From assembly GCF_036588685.1 (NCBI RefSeq), contig NC_086386.1, forward strand, positions 17,132,931 through 17,196,930: a stretch of 64,000 nucleotides of DNA, read 5' to 3'. A program made the position numbers and the translations under genes. Of the stretch, positions 22,701-33,513 are shown one piece after another. The DNA is from Mytilus trossulus (taxonomy: Eukaryota > Mollusca > Bivalvia > Mytilida > Mytilidae). Within the stretch, counting starts at the first letter, position 1; the number at the start of each line of letters is the position of its first letter. The notes beneath the pieces are model-generated. The model ran no database searches. It had not been told where the DNA came from and saw only the letters and a list, made by a program, of their open reading frames with translations.

Positions 22701-22981
22701 TGATTCACATCTAAACAACGTACAAACGTAGTTACAAACAAAATATTTTTACATAATGTTATATTGTGTTACTCTCACAACATGTTTGACAAATAGTGAC
22801 AACAAATGATTGGATAGAAATTTGAATTTTAATATCAATTTTTCTTCCAGGACCATTTGTTATGACAACAGATGAGGAGATAGAACAAGCTATAGCAGAC
22901 TATAGAAATGGAAGAAATGGATTTGAAAAAGCACTGACTTGGCAATCAAAGTATATGAAAAAACAGAAAAAGAAAATGTAA
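16731..22981 (+). CDS. PIR: Pirin B, Fe-binding cupin protein (8 coding exons)
   Basis: Coding exons: 16731-16823, 17702-17794, 19407-19487, 19790-19999, 20348-20477, 20642-20727, 21537-21603, 22851-22981; joined product 296 residues. It is the downstream tandem paralogue of pirin A, with the same intron phases throughout. Metal ligands are kept: His55 and His57 in [10 protein letters not shown], His99 and Glu101 in GRGIVHSEIP. Unlike pirin A, the C-terminal cupin keeps the pirin motif FEPHHTVVL. One codon is gained in exon 4 (KKGITEQ), and the C-terminus ends in a basic tail KKQKKKM absent from pirin A. Intron 4 appears to start with GC. The ATG opens a frame (RKSVVSVEQDEGVGARVRRS) very like vertebrate pirin, which supports the start. 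Intron 2 contains a 58-bp minisatellite. Of the two genes, B looks closer to the ancestral pirin. Confidence 0.94.
16896..16986 (-). repeat. SINE-like repeat, family S2 (inverted fragment)
   Basis: gaaggccaccaatgggtctt and gccctcagttggcca are the reverse of the S2 core seen at 17.94 and 34.48 kb. It lies in intron 1 of pirin B. Confidence 0.65.
17940..18090 (+). repeat. SINE-like repeat, family S2
   Basis: Contains atggccagctgaa, gtgttgaagacc and ttgttgtctctttgacatat followed by a gcctttccattctcagtttt end. It sits directly upstream of the 58-bp minisatellite in intron 2 of pirin B. Confidence 0.75.
18139..19013 (+). repeat. 58-bp minisatellite in pirin B intron 2
   Basis: About 15 highly uniform head-to-tail copies of a 58-bp unit (gttcaagcccttacagacac, then tgatcccctttcatgggtga, then ccatagtgagacagaaga). 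Only the outer copies diverge, which suggests recent expansion or homogenisation. The unit shows no similarity to the neighbouring exon, unlike the array in pirin A. Confidence 0.97.
19790..20001 (+). other. Pirin B exon 4 with GC splice donor
   Basis: Exon 4 must end after ESLGIK, at 19999, to join in phase with SSVFTRTPT at 20348. The next bases are GCGTGT. The nearby GT, two bases further on, would shift the frame. An AAG|GCGTGT donor paired with the cttccag acceptor makes this a GC-AG intron, a minor but functional class in animals. Confidence 0.8.
21704..21865. mobile_element. 162-bp MITE with CAGTGGCGGATC ends
   Basis: Left end CAGTGGCGGATCTAGG and right end GGAGATCCGCCCCTG are inverted repeats, flanked by aagtc on both sides. 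CAGTGGCGGATC termini are widespread among animal non-autonomous DNA elements. A 17-nt poly-C run lies inside. It is located in intron 7 of pirin B. Confidence 0.85.
22351..22410 (+). ncRNA. Hammerhead-ribozyme-like motif (type I order)
   Basis: The core CTGATGA is at 22359-22365, stem II GTC/GAC at 22366-22368 and 22377-22379 closes an 8-nt loop, and GAAA is at 22380-22383. Stem III CGC/GCG is at 22384-22386 and 22394-22396 with a 7-nt loop, then T397-A398 form the U16.1/H17 positions. All invariant core bases are present, and cleavage would be expected after A22398. Stem I is weak: only the first A-U pair and a distal ggatt/agtcc helix are visible, so activity is doubtful. It is embedded in a repeat in pirin B intron 7. 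Hammerheads in mussel repeat elements (retrozymes) are known from the literature. Confidence 0.65.
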
Positions 22982-23080
22982 TTTGCATGACAAGTTTTTG
23001 TTGTTATTGGTGTTATTTACATCGTTTGTATGCATTTTCCTAGTAAGTGATTTGAAGACATGTAAAATTGTAAGTAAGTT

Positions 23081-24364
23081 TTTTAGCTCACCTGGCCCAA
23101 AGGGCCAAGTGAGCTTTTCTCATCACTTGGCGTCCTGCGTCCGTCGTCCGTCGTCGTCCTGTGTCCGGCGTTAACTTTTACAAAAATCTTCTCCTCTGAA
23201 ACCACTGGGCCAAATTTAACCAAACTAGGCCACAATCATCATTGGGGTATCTAGTTCAAAAATTGTGTCCGGTGACCCCGCCAACCAACCAAGATGGCCG
23301 CCATGGCTAAAAATAGAACATAGGGGTAAAATGCAGTTTTTGGCTTATAACTCAAAAACCAACGCATTTAGAGCAATCTGACATGGGATAAAATTGTTTA
23401 TCAGGTTAAGATCTATCTGCCCTGAAATTTTAAGATGAATCTGACATTTTGTTGTTAGGTTGCTGCCCCTGAATTGGTAATTTTAAGGAAATTTTGTTGT
23501 TTTTGGTAATTATCTTGAATATTATTTTAGATAGAGATAAACTGTAAACAGCAATAATGTTCAGCAAAGTAAGATCTACAAATAAGTCAACATGACCAAA
23601 ATGGTCATTTGACCACTTTAGGAGTTATTGCCCTTCATAGACAATTTTTAACCATTTTTCGTAAATGTTGGTAATCTTTTAGAAAAATCTTCTCCTCTGA
23701 AACTACTGGGCCAAATTAATTGAAACTTGGCCACAATCATCATTGGGGTTTCTAGTTTGAAAATTGTGTCCGATGACCCGGCCAACCAACCAAGATGGCC
23801 ACCACGTCTAAAAATAGAACATAAGGGTAAAATGCAGTTTTTGGCTTATAACTCAAAAACCAAAGCATTAAGAGTAAATCTGACATGATGTAAAGTTGTT
23901 GATCAGGTCAAGATCTATCTGCCCTGGAATTTTCAGATGAATTGGATTATAGGTTGTTGCCCATGAATTGGTAATTTTGAGGAAATTTTGCTGTTTTTTT
24001 TGTTATTATCTTGAATATTATTATAGATATTGATAAACTGTAAACAGCAATAATGTACAGCAAAGTAAGAACTAAAAATAAGTCAACATGACCAAAATAG
24101 TCAATTGACCCCCTAAGGAGTTATTGCCCTTCATAGTAAATTTTTAATAATTTTCACAAAATTTGTAGATTTTCACTAATATTTTCCACCGAAACTACTG
24201 TTATAGATAGAGATAATTGTAAGCAGCAAAAATGTTTAGTAAAGTAAGATCTACAAACACATCACCATCACCAAAACACAATTTTGTCATGAATCCATCT
24301 GTGTACAATGTTTAATATTAACATAGACCAAGGTGAGCGACACAGGCTCTTTAGAGCCTCTAGT
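23081..24364 (+). mobile_element. Hairpin-ended repeat element, copy 1
   Basis: Starts ttttagctcacctggcccaa with a strong hairpin (GCTCAC.TGGCCC aaa GGGCCA.GTGAGC) and ends gacacaGGCTCtttaGAGCCtCTAG followed by T. Inside are about two and a half diverged units of roughly 500 bp with gccaaccaaccaagatggcc and ttggcttataactcaaaaac, preceded by a cgtccgtcgtcc microsatellite. The terminal hairpin plus CTAG before a T resembles a Helitron 3' end; there is no protein evidence for this. Confidence 0.75.
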
Positions 24365-25254
24365 TTATTTATTGTGCTGATATTTTGAAATTTACCATAA
24401 AAAAATCGGAAATGCACCACTTAATTAATTTGAATCTAAACCATCAATGTTCATGAAATATTCATCAAAGTGAAATATTGCAACTGGAAATAATAAAAAT
24501 TAAATTTGGGGAAAAGAAAAATTTCCTTATTTTCTTTGTTTGGGATCATGAACATCAACCCCCTCCCCCTCCCAAAATTTAAAACGACTGGTTCACAATT
24601 TATATAGATTTTGTTCTTTTTCTGATAGTTTTGACAATTCCTATTGTAGAGAACATGTAAGAATCAATCACAGTTATTTGACCTATAAATGTTAATTTCT
24701 TTTCTGACACATTCACTTATTTTTTTCTGATTATTTTGAACTCTTTTCCCATATTTAACCTTGACATCATTCATATTCAATTGGAAATGCATCACCTGAC
24801 AATTTTCCAAAAAATTTTGATTGAAAAGTCAGGGAATTATGATATGTATTCATCAAGATCACAGAAATCATAGCATATATATCATATCAGTACATTGTAT
24901 AAGCATAATATATTCTTACACATTGAAATTAAACAAAAGATTCAGTCACATTTTGTTTTGTTTGGTTTATATAGATTTCTCTTGTCTATAAACATCTACA
25001 TTTATGTTAAATTTGTAAAATGTTGAGTGCCTCAGCTATGTGTAATACTGTTACATGACAAGTTGTTCATTGTTGAATAAAAATGGTACCATATTGTTGT
25101 TTATATATACAGAAGCCTTAATTGAAACAACTTTCAAACCTGCGTTGAGTAAATCAAGAGTGCACACACTGAAATGTCTCGCCTTCTTTACTTATCATTG
25201 ATATTATGTTGATAGTTCTAAATATAAAGCTCTACTACAATTATAACAATATAA

Positions 25255-26070
25255 ACTTAACATGATCCAAGAAAATGAGGTCAAGGTCATATAAACCAAA
25301 TAAGAAATACATGTACACCTCACAATCATTCAATACAATAAATATAGTTTACCTATTGCTTATAGTTTCTAAAAAAAGATTTAATCATGAAAACTAAATA
25401 GAACCAATGAACCATGAAAATGAGGTCAATGTCAGATGAACCATGCCTGGCAGACATGTACAGTTTACAATTCTTCCATACAACAAATATAATTGACCTA
25501 TTACTTATAGTTTAAAAAAATAGACCAAAACACAAAACTTTGAAAACATTGAACAATGAACAGTGAAAATGAGGTGAAGTTCAGATGACACCTGCCAGCT
25601 AGACATGTACACCTTTCAATCATTTCATACACAAAATATAGTAGACTTATTGCATACAGTATAAGAAAAACAGACCAAAACACAAAAACTTAACTATAAC
25701 CACTGAATCATGAAAATGAGGTAAAGGTCAGACGACACCTGCCAGCTTGACATGTACACCTTTCAATCAGTCCATACACCAAATATAGTAGACCTACTGA
25801 ATACAGTATAAAAAAAAAACAGATAAAAAAACAATAACTTTATTATAATCACTGAACCATGAAAATGGGATCAAGGTCAGATGACAACTGCCAGTGGGAC
25901 ATGTACACCTTACAGTCCTTCCATACACCGAAAATATATTAGACCTATTGCTTATAGTATCTGAGATATGGAATTAACCACCAAAACTTAACCTTGTTCA
26001 CCGATTCATGAAATGAGATCAAGGTCAAGTGAAAACGGTCTGACGGAAATGAGGACATTGCAAGGTATGC
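25255..26070 (+). repeat. Tandem block of the about 150-bp repeat, family S3
   Basis: Five to six diverged units carrying catgaaaatgaggtcaaggt variants and acatgtacacctta words, the same family and orientation as 3190-4255. It lacks the tail seen in the first block. Confidence 0.8.
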
Positions 26071-27401
26071 ACAACAAAAAGCAATTTTTATATGTGTGCA
26101 TCCAAAAAAAAAATTTTGGTAGAGGGGTCTTAAACAGCACAAACAACATTTTCCAAAAGACGCAAAAAGTGAGAAAAAAAAATATATATGAAAAATCAGC
26201 CAAAATTTTAATTGGAAATATTTTTATCCATAGTTTTATTAGAATATATCTTGAAACCTACTCGTCTAGGCTGATAAGTACCTCTCATAACTCTAGAACA
26301 GTAACATTACAGACCCTAAATAATATATATACTATGTATTGTCATCTCAGAGGATCCACTTCAACACTCAATTGATAGGAGAGCTGCTGGGGTTCTGTTT
26401 CCCTACCCTTTTCATACAATTTAGATTTTAATAATGTAAACTTATTATACAAGTTGGGTTTTGTGTGTTGTTCTGGAAAGGTGGAATACCTAAGTGTAAA
26501 AAGAAAGAAAATCAATAACAACACAGTTGGGAACCCCCAAGAGATGACAGAGTGAACTTTATTGATCTTATCATATATTTCTGATAGTTTTCTGCACCTA
26601 TATATATTCACATATTTTCAAGCTAGAAAATGTGATCTATTCCAGCAGCACAGAGTGAAAACAAAATCTGAACCCCCAACAAAAACAGGGGGTGATCTCA
26701 GGTGCTTCAGAAGGGCAAGCATATCCTGTGTTGGAACAAAATGCTAACTTGATCTGTAACTTGTCATGGTGTTAATAACAATATAACAAATATCAAGTAA
26801 ATATCTACAAGCATGACGTAAAAAACGGGTTGAAAACTGACTATTTAAGTGATTTCCAAAGACCCTAACTCTGCACAAAATCATCAGGCTAGAACAATAT
26901 TTGAACTTGATCTAGCACTTGTCATGATTAAACAAGTCACCAAATATCAAATCAATGTCTTCAAGCACAAAGAAAAAAGTGTGGAAAACTGATTTGTCAG
27001 ATGGACAGACAGACAGAGTGCTAACCTAAAGTTCCCTTCGATATTTGTAGGCGTTATGTAATTAATCATCACCCAATAGCAGATTAATAATTGACATCAT
27101 TTGTGAAACAGATATTCTATTATGGTCAAAATCAAATAACTCATGATGGCGACTAAAATTCTCAAAGGGATGATTTCAACTTCATCACTTTGGACTCTTG
27201 GTTTTAAAGCTACCTTGTTTGTTTCGCATTGAAATTATAAGAGTACTTGAATATGCATTTTTCTCATTTTCTAGACTCGAGACTGATTCCAATAGATTCT
27301 GATCTCTTTGTAGATATAAATTGCCTTGTTTTGGGGAAAATTGCTGTTTCCAGTTTTGTAAACTGCTCCTGTATACATTTTGTGTTATTGTGATATAAGT
27401 C

Positions 27402-27590
27402 TGTAATAAGAAGATGTGTTTTGAATGCCAATGACTATGTGACAATCTGCCATCCAACTCACAATTTTTAAAACTAAACCATTATAGGTCAAAGTATGGC
27501 CTTCAACACAGAGCCTTTGCTCACATTGAGCAGTAAGCTATAAAGAGCCCAAAAAATTACTAGTGTATAACCACTAAAATAGGAAAATCA
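27402..27590 (+). repeat. SINE-like repeat, family S1
   Basis: Diverged copy with aaccattataggtcaaagta, ggccttcaacacagagcctt and aaattactagtgtataacca. No ORF. Confidence 0.65.
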
Positions 27591-28029
27591 TTTGTAAGGA
27601 TTCCGTGGAACCATGTGTCTCTCCTACTTTTGATTTAGTCGCAGGCTCAACAAAAATGAGGATAAAAATTAATAAAAATGTTCCTCTAGATGCTATCTTT
27701 TGATTGTAAAAAGCTTCTGTCCAAGTTTAGTACAAATCTAGGATAGTTTATTAATATTTAATAGATGTTTTAAAAACTTTAGCTGTAGACTGTATGTAAT
27801 GTTAACTTGACGAAAAACTAAGTCCATTTTTAAGTAAGATGTAGAATTAAATCATTCTCTCACCTTGAACAATTTGTATTATGGCGATACAATTTACTAA
27901 TCTGTAGATACTCTTGATCAAAAGTGATTTTCAAAGTTCATTTAAGGCTGCTTGGTGGTAAGAATTGTTCATTGCCCCTTCTTGTATAAATCTGTTTAAA
28001 TTAAATTTATCCTGTCAATTAATAAACTT

Positions 28030-28130
28030 GTGTTGAAGGCCTTACTTTGACCTATAATGATTTACTTTTACAAATTGTGACTATGGTGGAGAGTTGTTTC
28101 ATTGGCACTCATACCACATCTTTTTAAATC
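28030..28130 (-). repeat. SINE-like repeat fragment, family S1
   Basis: Reverse orientation: ttgaaggccttactttgacc, ggtggagagttgtttcattg and ataccacatctt match the right half of the 61.1-kb copy. Confidence 0.65.
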
Positions 28131-29529
28131 TAGTGGAGTATTGGTAGCATGTAAAAGTCTTTACTCTTCCATTGAGATATCTGGCAAAATAAAAGACAAC
28201 CCACTATTGCACATTTTATTGTATAAATATTTTACATGTCATTTCCATCATAGACGGTTTTAACATTGTTCAATTGTACATCACATGCAATAACTTGTCT
28301 CATCACAGGAAGACGGGAGAATAATACACACGATTGTATAATGATACACTTTCCTTTATATACATGTTCAATAGTCAGCATTGGAAATTAAGGTTGAAAA
28401 AGTTCACAACTTTCTATAAATATACTGTTAAAGACAACTAAATGTCTCTATTAATACTTATCTAACAATGAGAAGATGTTCATATAAACTTTAAACTCAT
28501 TTTCTTCAAAATTTTATTTTGATGTGTTTTTATTTCTGGAAAATTTATCAAATTACTAAACTACACAAGGCATGAGAGATTGCATTATTGATATGTCATG
28601 TGACCTGTTAAACTGCTCTCTTATTGTAGTGTGCCTCCGTCTCATTTATTCACACAACAAAGTAAACATTTTTGTACTCCAACTAGTTGTGTTTATTTCC
28701 TAAATATAGTAACATAGCTTTATTTTGTATAATGTCAATTTAATAATGGAGCACTTTCTCCACAATTAGGGGTTCATTAAGGGATGAAGATAAAGTTTGA
28801 CATTTGTGTTACGATTTAAAAAGCTATCAATGTATTAATTTTAGTTGCAGTATAAAAACAATATTATTCAATGTGAGGAAAATATAAACTTTATTGTACT
28901 CAGTGCAAAACTGCCCCAGTTTCTCAGCCTCATACAAAAAAAGTTTTATATTTTCATCACATTGACCTAATATTGTATATTTACCACTCTTAAATCATTT
29001 ATCATCATTGCTGTTTTGTAATTTTTCCTTTGATCATTTTTGTGATAATGTTTTCATATCATGCTCCTTGCTTGACATAGAAATTTATCACATAAAAACT
29101 AAGGGCACACATGGTGTTACCAATGTAAACATCAACAACATTATAGCCAAAATAGTGAAACATGATATTATCCATGGTCTTTCGAACTAGAGTTCTCTGC
29201 CACAACTCAGCTCAGGGGTGTTACCTTTCGATGAGATTGTAGTTGAGAACCAACCATTGATTGAAAAAAATTAGATAATCTATCTTTATGCTGACTATCA
29301 GATAATCTATAATTATGCAAACAATTATAGTAGCATTTAGAAGGATGTCATCATTATAAAATCCTGTGTACTCCTCAAATAACCATTGTTATCATTAAAA
29401 ATTTGTATAAATAAACAAGAATTAAAATTTTCTAACTTCAAAATCATAAAAAAAAAGAAATAAAAATTAGTAGAAAGAAGTAAATGGTTATCCCTAAAAA
29501 ACTTGTCTAATTAAAGTCAACAAAAGAAA

Positions 29530-32344
29530 CTAGAGGCTCTAAAGAGCCTGTGTCGCTCACCTTGGTCTATGTGCATATTAAACAAAGGACACAAATGGAT
29601 TCATGACAAAATTGTATTTTGGTGATGGTGATGTGTTTGAAGTTGTTACTTTACTGAACGATTTTGCTTCTTACAATTATATCTATCATGAACTTTGCCC
29701 ATTAGTAACAGAGAACTATATTTGGTAAAAATTTACATAAATTTACCAAATTAATGAAAATTGTTAAAAATTGACTATAAAGGGCAATAACTCCTTAAGG
29801 GGTCAATTGACCATTTAGGTCATGTTGACTTATTTGTAGATCTTACTTTGCTGAACATTATTGCTGTTTACAGTTTATCGCTATCTATAATAGTATTCAA
29901 GATAACCAAAAACGGCAAAATTTCTTTAAAAATTACCAATTGGAGGGCAGCAACCCAACAACCAGTTGTCCAATTCATCTGAAAAAATCAGGGCAGATAG
30001 ATATTGACTTGATTAATAATTTAACTTCTTGTCAGATTTGCTCTAAATGCTTTGGTTTTTGAGTTATAAGCCAAAAACTGCATTTTACTCCTATGTTCTA
30101 TTTTTAGCCGTGGCGGCCATCTTGGTTGAATGGCCAGGTCATCGGACACATTTTTCAAACTAGATACCCCAAAGATGATTGTGGCCTAGTAGTTTCAGTG
30201 GAGATTTTGTAAAAGATTACTTAGATTTATGAAAAATGGTTAAAGATTGACTATAAAGGGCAATAACTCCTAAAGAGGTCAACTGACCATTTTGGTCATG
30301 TTGACTTATTTGTAGATCTTACTTTGCTGAACATTATTGCTGTTTACAATTTATCTCTATCTATAATAATATTCAAGATAATAACCAAAAACAGCAAAAT
30401 TTCCTCAAAATTACCAATTCAGGGGCAGCAACCCAACAACCGATTGACCGATTCATCTGAAAATTTCAGGGTAGATAGTTCTTGACCTGATAAACATTTT
30501 TATCCCATGTCAGATTTCCTCAAAATGCTTTGGTTTTTGAGTTATAAGCCAAAAACTGCATTTTACCCCTATGTTCTATTTTTAGCGGTGGCGGCCATCT
30601 TGGTTGGTTGACCAGGTCACGCCACATATTTTTTAAACTAGATACCCCAAAGATGATTGTGGCCAAGTTTGGATTAATTTGGCCAAGTAGTTTCAGAGGA
30701 GAAGATTTTTGTAAAAGATTACTTTAATTTACGAAAAATGGTTAAAAATTGACTATAAAGGGCAATAACTCCTAAACGGGTCAACTGACCATTTTGGTCA
30801 TGTTGACTTATTTGTAGATCTTACTTTGCTGAACATTATTGCTGTTTACAATTTATCTCTATCTATAATAATATTCAAGATAATAACCAAAAACAGCAAA
30901 TTTTCCTCAAAATTACCAATTCAGGGGCAGCAACCCAACAACCGATTGACCGATTCATCTGAAAATTTTAGGGCAGATAGATCTTGACCTGATAAACATT
31001 TTTATCCCATGTCAGATTTCCTCAAAATGCTTTGGTTTTTGAGTTATAAGCCAAAAACTGCATTTTACCCCTTTGTTCTATTTTTAGCCGTGGCGGCCAT
31101 CTTGGTTGGTTGACCAGGTCACGCCACACATTTTTTAAACTAGATACCCCAAAGATGATTGTGGCCAAGTTTGGATTAATTTGGCCAAGTAGTTTCAGAG
31201 GAGAAGATTTTTGTAAAAGATTACTTTAATTAACGAAAAATGGTTAAAAATTGACTATAAAGGGCAATAACTCCTAAACGGGTCAACTGACCATTTTGGT
31301 CATGTTGACTTATTTGTAGATCTTACTTTGCTGAACATTATTCTGTTTACAGTTTATCACTATCTATAATAATATTCAAGATAATAACCAAAAACAGCAA
31401 AATTTCCTCAAAATTACCAATTCAGGGGCAGCAACCCAACAACCGATTGACCGATTTATCTGAAAATTTTAGGGCAGATAGATCTTGACCTGATAAACAT
31501 TTTTATCCCATGTCAGATTTCCTCAAAATGCTTTGGTTTTTGAGTTATAAGCCAAAAACTGCATTTTACCCCTTTGTTCTATTTTTAGCCGTGGCAGCCA
31601 TCTTGGTTGGTTGACCAGGTCACGCCACACATTTTTTAAACTAAATACCCCAAACATGATTGTGGCCAAGTTTGGATTAATTTGGCCAAGTAGTTTCAGA
31701 GGAGAAGATTTTTGTAAAAGATTACTTTAATTAACGAAAAATGGTTAAAAATTGACTATAAAGGGCAATAACTCCTAAACGGGTCAACTGACCATTTTGG
31801 TCATGTTGACTTATTTGTAGATCTTACTTTGCTGAACATTATTCTGTTTACAGTTTATCTCTAACTATAATAATATTCAAGATAATAACCAAAAACAGCA
31901 AAATTTCTTCAAAATTACCAATTCAGGGGCAGCAACCCAACAACCGATTGACCGATTCATCTGAAAATTTCAGGGCAGATAGATCTTGACCTGATAAACA
32001 TTTTTACCCCATGTCAGATTTGCTCTAAATGCTTTGGTTTTTGAGTTATAAGCCAAAAACTGCATTTTACCCCTATGTTCTATTTTTAGCCGTGGCGGCC
32101 ATCTTGGTTGGTTGACCGGGTCACGCCACACATTTTTTAAACTAGATACCCCAATGATGATTGTGGCCAAGTTTGGTTTGATTTGGCCCAGTAGTTTCAG
32201 AGGAGAAGATTTTTGTAAAAGTTAACGACGACGGACGACGACGGACGCCGACGGACGACGACGGACGACGACGGACGACGACGGGGCCGGACGCCAAGTG
32301 ATGAGAAAAGCTCACTTGGCCCTTCGGGCCAGGTGAGCTAAAAA
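29530..32344 (-). mobile_element. Hairpin-ended repeat element, copy 2 (expanded)
   Basis: Same family as 23081-24364 but inverted and longer. The end ctagaggctctaaagagcct is at the left, and the tggcccttcgggcca hairpin with ggtgagctaaaa is at the right. Five internal units of about 480-503 bp share cagcaacccaacaaccgatt, gccaaaaactgcattttacc and cggccatcttggttggttga. Units 3-5 are nearly identical, so expansion within the element is recent. A gacgacggacgacg microsatellite lies next to the hairpin. Confidence 0.8.
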
Positions 32345-33513
32345 TGTGACTGCAACAAAAATGGCCGTTCAATTCAATGATACTTAAACTTTTAATTTGG
32401 TGTCTCATCTGGATTAAATTTGCAAATTTTGCCCTATTCAGAGTTCAACAGGAATGAGAAACAAAAGATTTCTTTAATATGGCCTCGAAAGAAAGTTTTA
32501 TAAATAAATCAAGGAATAACAGAGTTGATTTAGCCTCATTGATCGCCAATGTTAAAATTTTCATTAAGCATGAATTTTTTGAAATTTTTTGTCAGTGAAT
32601 TTCTTATATAAGCGTAGGAAAACAAAATGGTCCACATGTCCAGAATGCCAAGTTAGCAAAACAATTTTTCAAAATAAAATAAATAAATAAAGTAATGTTG
32701 TAACCTTACCATCTTAAAGATTCTCTGCTCTTTAGAAAGGTGAAAGGTTATGACCTTGACATGATTACAAAAATAAATTACAAAAAATGCCCTTGTTTAA
32801 CTGTGGAGACAACTTTGCATGATTATGAAAGTAGAAAATTCATATTCAAAATATTTCTTTTTCATTTTTAGGTCAAGATTATTAATCTATGACACATTTT
32901 TTACTAATATAGATTCTGTACAAATTAAAATGTCATTTGACAGAACAAAAATAGTCAATAATAGTTTAAAATATTCAACAATCTTATAAGTTAGGAATGG
33001 AGTCAAAATAAGTTAAGCAGGAACTCCATTTCTTTAGCATGTGCTGCCTTGTTCAAACATCAACAAGTAACAAAAACATGTAGTCTGTAGTCATAGCAAC
33101 AAATTGTCATAGTAACAATGTGTCTATATCACAAGAAAGCACTTTCCATGTCTTAATTCACAATGTACAATCACTGTCATTGCACACAATGTCTATTTCA
33201 TTATGTCTACATGAATAATTCACATTTTGATTATTCAAATTTTCCTTTAGATGGAATGAAAACATACTAACAATTATTTCTTTCTCCTTTCATTTTGGTT
33301 TGGAAAACTTTTTTTAAATAATCAAGTCAATCCACAAAATACATATAAAATGTATGAACATAACATTACTTCAATACTGACAAGAATCTTCGAAAAAAAA
33401 ATCCCAGTCAGTTTCAAGGAAATTGATTTTCACAGAAAACACTGGTTTAAATATGTGTAAGTTGTTCTGGTATTGAGATCTATATTCCGTAACAATAAGA
33501 TCTTAATATATTC

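Larger units (their letters stand above)
22982..33513. other. Gene-poor spacer between pirin B and PAN3
   Basis: The stretch begins with the pirin B 3' region and ends with the PAN3 3' region (the two genes converge). It holds two inverted copies of one large repeat element (23081-24364 and 29530-32344), an S3 tandem block (25255-26070) and two S1 SINE-like pieces (27402-27590, 28030-28130). The remaining AT-rich sequence shows no exon-like frames, and the short frames here have no recognisable domain. Confidence 0.65.

Noticed and set aside
26013-26375. 120-residue frame on the plus strand
   Set aside because: It starts in the S3 repeat block and has no domain, splice context or codon bias suggesting a gene.
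32215-32300. gacgacggacgacg tract resembling a direct-repeat array
   Set aside because: It is a short microsatellite within the hairpin-ended element. There are no spacers or other CRISPR features, and the genome is eukaryotic.
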